From: Oscillospiraceae bacterium
GTDB lineage: Bacteria; Bacillota; Clostridia; Oscillospirales; Oscillospiraceae
Assembly: GCA_020025675.1 (NCBI GenBank)
Contig: JAHHRS010000007.1
Coordinates: 1 to 55,173, forward strand
DNA length: 55,173 nt
Direction of reading: 5' to 3'
Under the pieces are notes generated by a model, which searched no databases, was not told the DNA's origin, and worked only from the letters and a program-made list of their open reading frames with translations. This document shows positions 15,501 through 24,561 of the stretch, piece after piece. The position numbers and the translations under genes were made by a program. The stretch's first letter is position 1. Each line of letters begins with the position of its first letter.

Positions 15501-15950
15501 TTAAGTGTCAAAATTTATAAGTCCGCTCAGTTCGCTCTCTCCGAAAATCTCAATTCCTTTTTTCTTTAAAAGTTCCGACGTAACACCGTCACGGGAAATG
15601 ATAGTACGGCTAAATGTACCGTCATAAATAACTTTACTGCCGCAGGAGGGGCTTCTTTCCTTAAACAGTGCTTTTCTGCAATCAAATCTTTCCGCAAGTA
15701 TAAGGGCAAGTTCTGCACCTTTTTGGTATTCCGCCGTCACATCGGCAGAAGCTTTGTTTATTACCCGCTCCCCCTGTCTCTCGCTTGGCTCTCTGGGAAC
15801 CGGAAGACCTCCCGATACCTCGGGGCAAACCGGAATAAGAATATATTTTTCTCTGATGGCTTTCAAAACCTCTTGCGGTAAAATATTTGTTCCGCCGTTA
15901 TATTTGCATAGGTTTCCCAAAAGGCAGGCGCTTACAAGAAGCTTTTCCAT
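15501..15950 (-). CDS. DUF523 domain-containing protein
   Basis: A 149-aa protein of typical DUF523 size. It starts MEKLLVSACLLGNLCKYNGG and contains the conserved PVCPEVSGGLPVPREPSE and FKERSPSCGSKVIYDG segments. The conserved cysteines (in SACLLG, PVCPE and SPSCG) suggest a metal, Fe-S or thiol centre, but no reaction has been shown. It starts 1 bp after the rhomboid stop codon with GAGG 7 nt upstream, so it is the last gene of the clp-macro-rhomboid-DUF523 run. Confidence 0.92.
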   Translation of the reverse strand: MEKLLVSACLLGNLCKYNGGTNILPQEVLKAIREKYILIPVCPEVSGGLPVPREPSERQGERVINKASADVTAEYQKGAELALILAERFDCRKALFKERSPSCGSKVIYDGTFSRTIISRDGVTSELLKKKGIEIFGESELSGLINFDT

Positions 15951-15951
15951 A

Positions 15952-16518
15952 CTATCGCCTCATATTAAGCCCTAACACAGCGCCGCAGACGCCGCCTATT
16001 ATATGGGTAAGCTGGGAGATATTGTCCTTCATGAGAAGACCGTTTATCATTTCTCCCCCCAAATACAGGATAAGCACCAGCACAAGTGTAATAGGAATAC
16101 AGCCATCCTTCATGCCTGAAAGCGAGGACATCACTATCATCATAAACACTATGCCGGACGCGCCAAGTAGGGCTGTTTGCGGGAAAAACAGCCACTGGAC
16201 AAGCCCTGAAACAAGGGCCGTAAGAAATACCGCCCAGAAAAGGTTTCTGGTTCCGTACTTTTCTTCCAGCGGCGGACCCACAACCAAAATCATCATCATG
16301 TTTCCTATGTAATGCTCATAATTTGCGTGTCCGAGCACATGGAAGATAAATCTTGGATAAGTAAAAGGATCTGTAAGCGGTGCACGGTAAACTGAAAACA
16401 GAGTTTGAGTCGTCCATCCGGATGAAGCAAAATCCAAAAACAGCACTACCAGAGAGATCAGTGCAAAGCTTAATATCAGAGGAGAATTATATTGAAACTT
16501 AATAATCCTCTTCTTCAC
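15952..16518 (-). CDS. rhomboid family intramembrane serine protease
   Basis: A 188-aa membrane protein with about six hydrophobic helices. It has the rhomboid catalytic set: Ser121 in LLGASGIVF (GxSG), His172 in LTHIIGG, and the HANYEHYIGN region supplying the oxyanion Asn (Asn73). It would cleave transmembrane helices in the lipid bilayer; the substrate is unknown. The start is GTG, overlapping the macro-domain stop by 4 bp (GTGA), showing translational coupling. Confidence 0.93.
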   Translation of the reverse strand: MKKRIIKFQYNSPLILSFALISLVVLFLDFASSGWTTQTLFSVYRAPLTDPFTYPRFIFHVLGHANYEHYIGNMMMILVVGPPLEEKYGTRNLFWAVFLTALVSGLVQWLFFPQTALLGASGIVFMMIVMSSLSGMKDGCIPITLVLVLILYLGGEMINGLLMKDNISQLTHIIGGVCGAVLGLNMRR

Positions 16519-17039
16519 AGTTCTTCTCCAAGCTCAGAAAGAGCTTTTTCGTAGTACTCCTTTGTTCTGTCATCAAAGCAAACCATGCGAACCCGCTCTA
16601 TTTCTTTATGCTCTTTTAAATAATCATATATTACGGACATTGCAATCACAGATGCCTTTTCCAGCGGGAAATGATAAACTCCTGTGCTTATGGACGTGAA
16701 ATCCACAGTCCTGCAGCCGTGCTTTGAAGCAAGGCGCAGGCAGGATTCGTAGCAGGAGGCTAAAAGCTCTACCTCTTTGTTTTTACCGCCGCGCCACACA
16801 GGACCCGGGGTATGAATAACATATTTTGCAGGGAGCTTATATCCCTTAGTGAGTTTTGCATCTCCGGTCTTGCAGCCGTTTAGCTTTCGGCACTCATTTA
16901 AGAGTTCCGGGCCTGCGGCTCTGTGTATTGCTCCGTCCACTCCACCGCCCCCTAAAAGGGAGCAGTTGGCTGCGTTAACTATGGCATCAACACTCTGCTT
17001 TGTAATGTCGCCCTTTATTACCTGAATTCTGTCACTCAT
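16515..17039 (-). CDS. macro domain protein, O-acetyl-ADP-ribose deacetylase-like
   Basis: A 174-aa single macro domain of the MacroD/YmdB type. The ADP-ribose-binding motifs are VNAANCSLLGGGGVDGAIHRAAG (residues about 22-44; only the core is quoted) and the ISTGVYHFPLEKA loop. Members hydrolyse O-acetyl-ADP-ribose or remove ADP-ribose from acidic residues. It starts 12 bp after the ClpE-like gene and overlaps the rhomboid gene by 4 bp. A chaperone-linked stress role is suggested only by position. Confidence 0.94.
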   Translation of the reverse strand: MSDRIQVIKGDITKQSVDAIVNAANCSLLGGGGVDGAIHRAAGPELLNECRKLNGCKTGDAKLTKGYKLPAKYVIHTPGPVWRGGKNKEVELLASCYESCLRLASKHGCRTVDFTSISTGVYHFPLEKASVIAMSVIYDYLKEHKEIERVRMVCFDDRTKEYYEKALSELGEEL

Positions 17040-17051
17040 GGCCTCTGCTCC

Positions 17052-19385
17052 TTATAAGCTAACTGTAACTCCGTTGTCATCGGCAGAAAGGCTTATACTA
17101 CTGGTCTTCTCTCCCCGATTTTCAATAATCTTCTGAGCTATCTCGTCCTCTATCTCTTTCTGAATAAGACGGCGAAGATTTCTGGCTCCGTAATTTACGG
17201 AATATCCTTTTTTAACAAGATAGTCAACAAGCTTTACATCCCAGCTTAGCTCCATATTCTTTTCGTTCAAAAGGTCTTTTACTTCTCCCAGCATTAGCTC
17301 TGCTATGGCGCGGAAGTTTTCTTCGCTTAGCTGGTTAAAGCATATAACCTCATCTACCCTGTTAATAAATTCAGGTCTGAGAAATTCGTTAAGAGCCTTC
17401 ATTGCCCGCTCACGGCTCATATCGCTGAGAGTACCACCGAAGCCCACACTGCCGGTTTTGTTGCCGGAGCCTGCATTGGTAGTCATTATAATAACGGTGT
17501 TTTCAAAATTCACCGTTCTTCCCTGAGCATCGGTAATTCTGCCGTCATCCAGAATTTGCAGAAGAATATTCATAACATCAGGGTGAGCCTTTTCTATCTC
17601 GTCAAAAAGCACCACGGAGTACGGCTTTCTGCGTATTTTTTCCGTAAGCTGGCCTGCCTCGTCATAACCCACATATCCCGGAGGTGAACCGATGATACGG
17701 GAAACGGAGAATTTTTCCATAAACTCTGACATATCAAGTCTGATTAAAGACTCAGGAGAGTTGAACATATCCTCGGCAAGACGCTTTACAAGTTCTGTCT
17801 TTCCCACACCGGTGCCGCCCACAAATATAAAGCTTATAGGCTTACGCTTAACTTTAAGCCCCACACGGCTGCGCTTTATAGCGGAGCATACCGCATTTAT
17901 GGCCTCATCCTGACCCACAATATGTTTTTTCAGTCTTTCGTCAAGATTTGCAAGCCGCTCCAATTCATCTTCCTTAATGCTGGAAGCCGGTATCTTTGTC
18001 CAAAGCTCAATTATCCGGGCCAGATTATCAATGCTAAGCTGGGGTCTGCCAACAGCTTTCAGCTTTTCAATCTCGCTCTGAAGCTGAAGCTCCCGGCTGC
18101 GAAGCTCGGCTATTCTGGCATAGCGCTTATCCATCATTTCCTGAGTTGCTTCCTCGTCCTTGGACATATCCTCAGACATAAGAGCATCCCTTTCAAAGCG
18201 GATGTTCTCCAAATCACGCTGGGACAGCATACACCTGTTTATATTTTCATCCTTGAGATTAAGGTCTGAGCAGGCCTCATCAATAAGGTCTATGGCCTTA
18301 TCGGGCAAAAAGCGGTCAGTAATATAGCGCTCACTCATAAGCACCGCCTGACGGCACATTTCATCGGATATGGATACGCCGTGGTAGTCCTCGTAATAGT
18401 GGGAAACGCCCCTTATAATCTTTATGCTGTCCTCAATAGACGGCTCATTTATGGTAACCGGCTGAAACCGGCGCTCAAGGGCAGTATCCTTTTCTATGTG
18501 TTTTCTGTACTCGGTAAAAGTAGTTGCGCCTATAACCTGTATTTCGCCTCTTGACAGTGCAGGCTTTAAAATATTTGCCGCATTCATGCTACCTTCTGCA
18601 TCGCCGGCGCCAACAATATTGTGTACCTCGTCAATGACAAGAATTATATTGCCGTGATTTTTTATTTCCTCAATAAGTCCCTTCATGCGGCTCTCAAACT
18701 GGCCTCTGAACTGAGTCCCCGCCACAAGAGAAGTAAGGTCAAGAAGAAATACACGCTTATCCTGAAGCTTATATGGCACATTTCCCATTGCAATACGCTG
18801 TGCAAGACCTTCGGCAATGGCTGTTTTACCCACACCAGGTTCACCAATAAGGCAGGGGTTATTTTTCTGTCTGCGGTTTAGTATCTGGATTACCCGTTCC
18901 AGTTCCTCTTCCCTGCCTATCATTGTGTCAAGCTGGCCCTGCTCTGCTCTTTGGCTCAAATCTATGCAGTAATTATCGAGAAACTTTCTCTTTTTGTTTC
19001 TGGAGTTATCGCGGTTTTCCTGTTTCGGGCTTTGTGCCTGCCCCTGATTATCAGGTTTTCCCTGATCTTTCGGGCCGCCGAAAAGCCTGTTGAGAAATGG
19101 GAATGTGGCGGTTTTGCCGTCATCCTCTTCTTCGTCCATATCCGGAGCCTCAAGTCCCATTAGCTCCTCAGCCCCGTTGAGAGCCGTCATCATCTCTCCC
19201 GAAAGGCTGTCAAGGTCATCATCTGAAATGCCCATCTTGTCTATAAGATCGTCAACCGGCTTAATATGGAGCTCTCTTGCACATTTTAAACAGAGTCCCT
19301 CATTTTTTGTAACTCCGTTTTCTATTTTAGTAATAAATAAAACTGCTACGTTTTTTCCGCAGCGTGAACACATCTGTGCTTGCAT
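17052..19385 (-). CDS. clpE: ATP-dependent Clp ATPase with N-terminal zinc finger (ClpE-like)
   Basis: A 777-aa AAA+ unfoldase with two ATPase modules. The N-terminus is a four-cysteine zinc finger (Cys6, Cys9, Cys32, Cys35) in place of the ClpC N-domain, which marks ClpE-type proteins. An acidic/polar linker (80-135) follows. D1 has Walker A GEPGVGKT (181-188) and Walker B ILVIDEVH. A short coiled middle domain lies near 385-445, then D2 with Walker A GGTGVGKT (523-530). A VGFGG loop after D2's sensor region fits a ClpP-docking loop. It would feed substrates to ClpP, not encoded here. GGGAGG sits 5 nt before the ATG. No CtsR or McsB genes adjoin it. Confidence 0.9.
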   Translation of the reverse strand: MQAQMCSRCGKNVAVLFITKIENGVTKNEGLCLKCARELHIKPVDDLIDKMGISDDDLDSLSGEMMTALNGAEELMGLEAPDMDEEEDDGKTATFPFLNRLFGGPKDQGKPDNQGQAQSPKQENRDNSRNKKRKFLDNYCIDLSQRAEQGQLDTMIGREEELERVIQILNRRQKNNPCLIGEPGVGKTAIAEGLAQRIAMGNVPYKLQDKRVFLLDLTSLVAGTQFRGQFESRMKGLIEEIKNHGNIILVIDEVHNIVGAGDAEGSMNAANILKPALSRGEIQVIGATTFTEYRKHIEKDTALERRFQPVTINEPSIEDSIKIIRGVSHYYEDYHGVSISDEMCRQAVLMSERYITDRFLPDKAIDLIDEACSDLNLKDENINRCMLSQRDLENIRFERDALMSEDMSKDEEATQEMMDKRYARIAELRSRELQLQSEIEKLKAVGRPQLSIDNLARIIELWTKIPASSIKEDELERLANLDERLKKHIVGQDEAINAVCSAIKRSRVGLKVKRKPISFIFVGGTGVGKTELVKRLAEDMFNSPESLIRLDMSEFMEKFSVSRIIGSPPGYVGYDEAGQLTEKIRRKPYSVVLFDEIEKAHPDVMNILLQILDDGRITDAQGRTVNFENTVIIMTTNAGSGNKTGSVGFGGTLSDMSRERAMKALNEFLRPEFINRVDEVICFNQLSEENFRAIAELMLGEVKDLLNEKNMELSWDVKLVDYLVKKGYSVNYGARNLRRLIQKEIEDEIAQKIIENRGEKTSSISLSADDNGVTVSL

Positions 19386-19407
19386 AAATACCTCCCGGTG
19401 AAAATTT

Positions 19408-19425
19408 GGCCGGGAAAGCCCGGCC
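19408..19425 (-). terminator. GC-rich hairpin between cvpA and clpE
   Basis: GGCCGGG and CCCGGCC pair around a 4-nt loop. On the minus strand it is followed by AAATTTTC, a weak T-tract, so it may be an inefficient terminator of cvpA or a structured leader of clpE. The clp ribosome binding site lies 10 bp further on. Confidence 0.5.
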
Positions 19426-19458
19426 TAAAGGATATGTGATCCAGTTAATATCAAAAAT

Positions 19459-20175
19459 TTATATGAGACTGCCTGTTATAAAGTCAAAGGTCATAAAGAA
19501 CTTAGCAAGTGCCGCACTATCTAATGTATCGGCTCCGATAATAATTCCAAAAAAGCCTAAAATCCAACAGAATAGTGAACAGTATAAAAATCCTTTTATA
19601 AGGCCCATAACGCCTCCGCCCACATAATCCAGCATAGGCATCTTGGGGAATTTAAAGCTGAGGTTTCCGATATTTGTAATAGCAACCAGCAAAATCAAAA
19701 TAAGCAGAAACGCTAATAACAGCCCTCCTACATAACTTATGGTGTCACACAAAATGCTTATAACTGACTCTGTCATATTTTCTCCGGTCTTATCAGCATA
19801 ATTTACGGACTTTTCCGCTATGCGCTCAGCCAGCTTATCATTAAAGCCCAAACTTTTAGCACACTCAAAGGCATAGTCATACCGAAGAGAACTGTCCTGA
19901 GCCAATACGTCCTCCAATGAAAGTTCGCTGTCACCGTAGCCCATTTTCTCAAGTGCAGCACTTCTGGTTTTTTGAGAGTCTACATAGCCGTCCACAAAGG
20001 GCTCCAATACAGGAATTACCTGACCGGCATACTTTGATGAGAGCAAGCTGCCACCGTAAAGAGCAATAATTACAGCCAGAATTCCAACGATGCCGCTCAC
20101 AAAGCCCTTTTTGCAACCGCGCCATATGCAAATGGCCATTATTAACAATAAAATTATATTAATAAAGAGTTTCAT
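19459..20175 (-). CDS. CvpA family membrane protein
   Basis: About 238 aa. It has an N-terminal helix pair (INIILLLIMAICIWRG then GIVGILAVIIALYGG) followed by a soluble region of about 100 residues rich in charged helices, then two more membrane segments near the end. This is the clostridial CvpA/colicin V production family layout, longer than E. coli CvpA (~162 aa). The function in gram-positives is unclear; links to envelope homeostasis are known for the family. The ATG at 20175 is preferred over a TTG two codons upstream. Confidence 0.85.
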   Translation of the reverse strand: MKLFINIILLLIMAICIWRGCKKGFVSGIVGILAVIIALYGGSLLSSKYAGQVIPVLEPFVDGYVDSQKTRSAALEKMGYGDSELSLEDVLAQDSSLRYDYAFECAKSLGFNDKLAERIAEKSVNYADKTGENMTESVISILCDTISYVGGLLLAFLLILILLVAITNIGNLSFKFPKMPMLDYVGGGVMGLIKGFLYCSLFCWILGFFGIIIGADTLDSAALAKFFMTFDFITGSLI

Positions 20176-20290
20176 ATGCAATCTCGTCCTTTATATGTAT
20201 TCTTCACGGCTCTGCCGCAAAACTTTTTCTATGCGTAAAAAGTATTATAACATATAAATATGAATAAATATATGTTCAGCCGTTACATTG

Positions 20291-21058
20291 TTATAAAAAC
20301 ATCTTTCCCACCGGGTCAGAATACCACACTCTGTTTAAATACAGACCCTGAGGCGGCATTGTGGGGCCGGTAAGCCGTCTGTCACCGCTGTCAAGAAGTG
20401 CCGGTATATCTTCAGGCTGAATCTTACCATAGGAAGCATATACCAATGTACCCACAATTGCCCTGCACATGTTATAAAGAAAACCGTTGGCGCAAATGGA
20501 GACGGTTATAATATCTCCGTCTTTTTCTGCTCTGCACCAGTATATGGTGCGAACGGTTGTTTTTGTCTCTGTGCCCAGACTGCGGACAGCCCTAAAATCG
20601 TGAGTTCCCTCAAAGCTTTTAGCAGCCGCCTTCATCTGCGTCATATCCAGCCGTTGAGGATAAAAGCATACACGCTTATCCAGAAAGGGGTCTTTTATAG
20701 GGCTGTTTAATATTTTGTAGACATATTCTTTTTTTATGCAGGAGCCTATGGCGTTAAAATTTTCCGGTGCCTCCACCGCATCCACAATAGCAATATCTCC
20801 CGGAAGTCTGGTATTTACTGCCAATGGTACTCTGTCTATGGGTATTCTGCAATCCGTTTTAAAATTGGCGCAATAGCGCAGAGCATGGACTCCGGCATCA
20901 GTTCTGCCGCAGCCGGTAAGCTTAACCTTATGTCCGCAGACCTTTTCAAGTGCCTCTTCCACAGTCTGAGCTACGCTTATTTCATTTTTCTGCACCTGCC
21001 AGCCGTGGTAACGGCTCCCGTCATATTTTAAACGCAGGGCTATATTTCTTGTTGCCAT
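20291..21058 (-). CDS. truA: tRNA pseudouridine(38-40) synthase
   Basis: A 255-aa enzyme that isomerises uridines 38-40 of the tRNA anticodon stem-loop. The catalytic Asp is in TGCGRTDAGVHAL (about residues 47-59). Other family segments are LRLKYDGSRYHGWQVQ at the start, EYVYKI and the FLYNMCRAIVGTL helix. Length is standard. It begins 3 bp after ecfT, the usual ecfA1-ecfA2-ecfT-truA order in Firmicutes, although here rplQ is not adjacent. Confidence 0.97.
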   Translation of the reverse strand: MATRNIALRLKYDGSRYHGWQVQKNEISVAQTVEEALEKVCGHKVKLTGCGRTDAGVHALRYCANFKTDCRIPIDRVPLAVNTRLPGDIAIVDAVEAPENFNAIGSCIKKEYVYKILNSPIKDPFLDKRVCFYPQRLDMTQMKAAAKSFEGTHDFRAVRSLGTETKTTVRTIYWCRAEKDGDIITVSICANGFLYNMCRAIVGTLVYASYGKIQPEDIPALLDSGDRRLTGPTMPPQGLYLNRVWYSDPVGKMFL

Positions 21059-21061
21059 AAA

Positions 21062-21859
21062 TTATAATCCAAATTTCTTTAAAACTATAACCGCAATAAG
21101 GAAAAGAACTCCGATTGTAAGAGCAATCCAATCTTTTCCAGACATCACAAGTTTTTTCATTCTTGTTCTGCCCTCGCCGCCATGATAACAGCGGCTCTCC
21201 ATTGCCACTGCCAGTTCATCCGCTCTTCTGAAAGCTGAGACGAACAGAGGTACAAGTATGGGCAGCATGGCTTTTGCTCGTCTGATAATATTACCTGTCT
21301 CGAAATCCGCGCCTCTTGCCTTCTGAGCAGACATTATTTTATCTGTTTCTTCAATAAGTGTAGGAATGAATCGCAGCGCCATGCTCATCATTATTGTCAT
21401 CTCATGGACAGGAACTTTTATCTTTTTCAGCGGATTTAAGAGTATCTCCAGTCCGTCTGTCAGTGCCATTGGGCTTGTGGTATATGTCAGGAGAAAAGTG
21501 CCTGTAACAAGGAGGGTAATACGAAGTATCATTTTAGCTGCCCTGTCAATACCTTCCCATGTAATAATCCAGCCCGGCAGGACAGGGGTACCCTGGGTGT
21601 AAAAGATATTCAGTATACCGGTGAGCACTATAATGAATATCATGGGTTTCATGCCCTTAAAAATATTTTTCGGCTTTATCTTTGAAACACACATTGATGT
21701 AATGGTAAAAACTGCCACTACTGCATAAGCAGCCCAGCCGTTAGCCTGAAAGAGCATGATAATGTAAAGCAGCACAAGTAATATTTTAGTTCTGGGGTCA
21801 AGCTTGTGTACAGGAGTATTACCGGGGAAAAACTGTCCCAAGGTTATATCTTTCAGCAT
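21062..21859 (-). CDS. ecfT: energy-coupling factor transporter transmembrane protein EcfT
   Basis: A 265-aa integral membrane subunit with about five hydrophobic helices. It carries the two EcfT coupling motifs: the first around AQKARGADFETG and the second near FRRADELAVAMESRCYHGG, whose Ala-Arg-Gly type cores dock into the two ATPases. It joins EcfA1/EcfA2 to exchangeable vitamin-binding S components encoded elsewhere. It overlaps ecfA2 by 7 bp, so the two are translationally coupled. Confidence 0.96.
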   Translation of the reverse strand: MLKDITLGQFFPGNTPVHKLDPRTKILLVLLYIIMLFQANGWAAYAVVAVFTITSMCVSKIKPKNIFKGMKPMIFIIVLTGILNIFYTQGTPVLPGWIITWEGIDRAAKMILRITLLVTGTFLLTYTTSPMALTDGLEILLNPLKKIKVPVHEMTIMMSMALRFIPTLIEETDKIMSAQKARGADFETGNIIRRAKAMLPILVPLFVSAFRRADELAVAMESRCYHGGEGRTRMKKLVMSGKDWIALTIGVLFLIAVIVLKKFGL

Positions 21860-22713
21860 TTTCCGGCCCCCTTGAGTTCAAGTACAGCCGCTTTCAACTG
21901 TTCATGGGTGTAAATAGAGCCGGGTATATTAAGTCCCCGCTCTCTCAATGCCATAGCAATAGCGGTTGGTCTGGGAACAGAGAGACCGATCTTGATAAGC
22001 TCCTCAGGATTTGAGAATACCTCTTCCGGCGTTCCGTCCATTTTAATGCTGCCGTGGTCAAAAACCAGTATGCGTTGGGCAAATTCTGCGGCATCATCCA
22101 TATTATGGCTTACGACTATAACGGTAGCGCCGCTTATTTCACGATAACGCTTTATATTGTCCATTATCTGTCTGCATCCGGCCGGGTCCAATCCTGCCGT
22201 AGGCTCATCGAGAATCAAGACGCCGGGACGCATGGCCATAACACCTGCAATGGCAATTCTGCGTTTTTGTCCGCCGGAGAGTTCCAAGGGGGATTTCTGA
22301 AGAAGGTCTTCCGAAACACCGGTAAACTCTGCCGCCTCTCTCACCCGCTCGTCCACTTCTTTTTCGCTCAGTCCCATATTTTTAGGGCCGAAAGCAATAT
22401 CTGCATATACTGTTTCTTCAAAAAGCTGATACTCAGGGTACTGGAAAACAAGGCTCACCTGCCACTTAACGTCACGTCTTGACTGCTTACTCTCGTTTAT
22501 ATCCTTCCCGTCCACAAAAACCTTGCCTGATGAAGGTTCCAGCAGTGCGTTAAGGTGCTGGATAAATGTAGACTTGCCTGAGCCGGTATGGCCTATAAGA
22601 CCCACGAACTGTCCGTGGGGTATAACAACATTTATATTTTCTATTGCTGTTTTTTCAAACGGAGTATCCATGCTGTAAGTATGGCATAAATTCTCAACCC
22701 TGATTTCTGACAT
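21853..22713 (-). CDS. ecfA2: ECF transporter ATP-binding protein EcfA2
   Basis: A 286-aa ABC ATPase. Walker A is GHTGSGKST, the Q-loop FQYPEYQLFEETVY, the signature LSGGQKRRIAIAG and Walker B VLILDEPTAGLDP, followed by the switch His in VVSHNMDD. EcfA proteins have an extra C-terminal dimerisation region, seen here after about residue 220. It pairs with EcfA1 to power vitamin and metal uptake. AGAGGAAA precedes the ATG. Confidence 0.96.
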   Translation of the reverse strand: MSEIRVENLCHTYSMDTPFEKTAIENINVVIPHGQFVGLIGHTGSGKSTFIQHLNALLEPSSGKVFVDGKDINESKQSRRDVKWQVSLVFQYPEYQLFEETVYADIAFGPKNMGLSEKEVDERVREAAEFTGVSEDLLQKSPLELSGGQKRRIAIAGVMAMRPGVLILDEPTAGLDPAGCRQIMDNIKRYREISGATVIVVSHNMDDAAEFAQRILVFDHGSIKMDGTPEEVFSNPEELIKIGLSVPRPTAIAMALRERGLNIPGSIYTHEQLKAAVLELKGAGKC

Positions 22714-22730
22714 TCTATTTCCTCTTAAAC

Positions 22731-23564
22731 TTATTTAAGTGCTTTCTTAATAGCGTCCGCACATGAATCTACATCTAATACTTCCAAGGGCAGAGACATG
22801 CCCTCTTTGTTTAGCTCATACATAAGCCGTGTTGTCTCAGGCACATCCAGTCCCTCGCTCTGCATAAGCTCCACTTGGGAAAAGACATTGCCGGGTTTTC
22901 CGTCAGCTATGACAACGCCGTTTGACATGACTATAAGTCTGTCGGCATTAATGCACTCGTCCATATGATGTGTAATGAGCACAACTGTCATCCCTTGCTC
23001 ACGGCAAAGCTTTGTAATGCTCTCTATTACCTCTCGTCTGCCCTGAGGGTCAAGCATTGCGGTAGGCTCATCCAGAACAATAATTTCCGGCTCCATAGCG
23101 ATAACCCCCGCTATTGCCACTCTCTGTTTTTGTCCGCCTGAAAGAAGGTGGGGAGCGTGCAGTCTGTACTCATACATTCCCACCTGCTTCAGGGCATTGT
23201 CTACCCTGCTTCTTATCTCTTCAGCAGGTACTCCCAGATTTTCCGGGGCAAAGGCCACATCATCCTCAACAACGTTTGCAACTATCTGGTTGTCCGGGTT
23301 CTGGAACACCATTCCCACTGAGCGTCTTATATCTAAAAGTCTGTCCTCGTCGGAACTGTCTATTCCTTTAACATATACCTTGCCCTCCGTGGGAGTAAGG
23401 ATTGCATTCATATGCTTTGCAAGGGTGGATTTTCCCGATCCGTTATGTCCCAGCACTGCCACAAAGCTTCCCTTTTCTATCTCAAGGTCTATCCCTTTGA
23501 GAGTTTCAGCTTCATCATCGGGATAGGTAAAATGCACGTTTTTAAAGCTAATAACCGAATTCAA
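22731..23564 (-). CDS. ecfA1: ECF transporter ATP-binding protein EcfA1
   Basis: An ABC ATPase of about 277 aa with Walker A GHNGSGKST, Q-loop FQNPDNQIV, signature LSGGQKQRVAIAG and Walker B IIVLDEPTAMLDP. It is the partner of EcfA2, 17 bp downstream. The start is uncertain. A TTG at 23564 has GAGAGG 8 nt upstream and puts MNSVISFKNVHFTYPDD at the terminus, as expected for the family. An ATG at 23597 would add 11 unrelated residues and overlap the methyltransferase gene by 19 bp with a poor ribosome binding site. Confidence 0.93.
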   Translation of the reverse strand: MNSVISFKNVHFTYPDDEAETLKGIDLEIEKGSFVAVLGHNGSGKSTLAKHMNAILTPTEGKVYVKGIDSSDEDRLLDIRRSVGMVFQNPDNQIVANVVEDDVAFAPENLGVPAEEIRSRVDNALKQVGMYEYRLHAPHLLSGGQKQRVAIAGVIAMEPEIIVLDEPTAMLDPQGRREVIESITKLCREQGMTVVLITHHMDECINADRLIVMSNGVVIADGKPGNVFSQVELMQSEGLDVPETTRLMYELNKEGMSLPLEVLDVDSCADAIKKALK

Positions 23565-23578
23565 ATCAAATTCCTCTC

Positions 23579-24439
23579 TCAGTGCTCCCAGCGGCATGTT
23601 GCACCGCAGGGTAAATACAGGCCGCTCTCCGTTACGGGAAGAGCCAGTTCCTGACTGTCGGAGCGTCCGCCAAATTTTTTGGTGAATATACTTTCTGTTA
23701 CATATGAAAGAACAGAGGGAGACAAGCCGGTAGTATAGGAGTTTATTATAACAAAAAGCGGGTCATCGGAAAGGACATCGGCACACAATGAAACGAACGG
23801 CCAGAGATTCTGCTCCAGTTTCCATATCTCTCCGCTTGGCCCTCTGCCATAGGAAGGCGGGTCCATAATAATGGCATCATAGCGGTGGCCCCTTCTAATT
23901 TCTCTCTCCACAAACTTTGCGCAGTCATCCACTATCCAGCGGATAGGTGCATCAGACAGGCCGGATGAAGCCGCATTTTCCTTGCCCCAACTCACCATGC
24001 CTTTTGCGGCGTCTACGTGGCATACCTGGGCACCTGCCTTGGCGCAGGCAACAGTAGCACCGCCTGTATATGCAAAAAGGTTCAGAACGCTGATATTCCT
24101 TCCTGCATTTCTTATTTTCTCCATAGCCCAATCCCAGTTGGCGGCCTGTTCGGGGAAAATACCGGTGTGTTTAAAATTCATTGGTTTCACATTAAATGTA
24201 AGTTCACCGTAATGTATCTGCCAATTCTGAGGGAGCTTACCCTTGTCCCAGCTTCCGCCGCCGCTTTTAGAACGGCTGTACTCTGCGTCACGCCGATACC
24301 ATAATTTATTTTTTCTTGGGGTATCCCATATAGCCTGAGGGTCAGGACGCACTAAATAATAGTCTCCCCAACGCTCCAGTTTTTCACCCTTTGAGCAGTC
24401 AATAAGTTCAAAATCCTGCCATTTATCTGAAAGCCACAT
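23579..24439 (-). CDS. class I SAM-dependent rRNA methyltransferase (RlmI/RlmK-like)
   Basis: About 286 aa. The SAM-binding motif I is SVLNLFAYTGGATVACAKAGA (core quoted), motif II is the acidic VDAAKG, and the catalytic motif IV is IIMDPPSYGRG. These group it with 23S rRNA cytosine methyltransferases of the RlmI type, but it lacks a PUA domain, so the target base is uncertain. The start is set by the promoter: an upstream ATG at 24487 lies on the -10 region, whereas the ATG at 24439 leaves a normal leader and begins MWLSDKWQDFELIDC. It heads the ecfA1-ecfA2-ecfT-truA run. Confidence 0.88.
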   Translation of the reverse strand: MWLSDKWQDFELIDCSKGEKLERWGDYYLVRPDPQAIWDTPRKNKLWYRRDAEYSRSKSGGGSWDKGKLPQNWQIHYGELTFNVKPMNFKHTGIFPEQAANWDWAMEKIRNAGRNISVLNLFAYTGGATVACAKAGAQVCHVDAAKGMVSWGKENAASSGLSDAPIRWIVDDCAKFVEREIRRGHRYDAIIMDPPSYGRGPSGEIWKLEQNLWPFVSLCADVLSDDPLFVIINSYTTGLSPSVLSYVTESIFTKKFGGRSDSQELALPVTESGLYLPCGATCRWEH

Positions 24440-24477
24440 AATCTCTTCACCAATTTCTTTACATATTGAGACATAGT

Positions 24478-24506
24478 ATTTTACCATTAAAAGTTTAACA
24501 GGTCAA
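24478..24506 (-). promoter_or_regulatory. sigma-A promoter of the methyltransferase-ecf-truA operon
   Basis: TTGACC (24506-24501), a 17-bp spacer and TAAAAT (24483-24478). It overlaps an upstream in-frame ATG at 24487, which rules that ATG out as the start. Confidence 0.7.
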
Positions 24507-24509
24507 CAG

Positions 24510-24552
24510 AAAAGCCCACGGAATTTCCTACCTTAAGGATAATTCCGCGGGA
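24510..24552 (-). terminator. intrinsic terminator of the binding-protein gene at 24562
   Basis: An 11-bp stem with one mismatch (CCCGCGGAATT against AATTCCGTGGG) plus an inner pairing, followed on the minus strand by CTTTTC. It abuts the methyltransferase promoter. Confidence 0.7.
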
Positions 24553-24561
24553 ATTTCAAAC

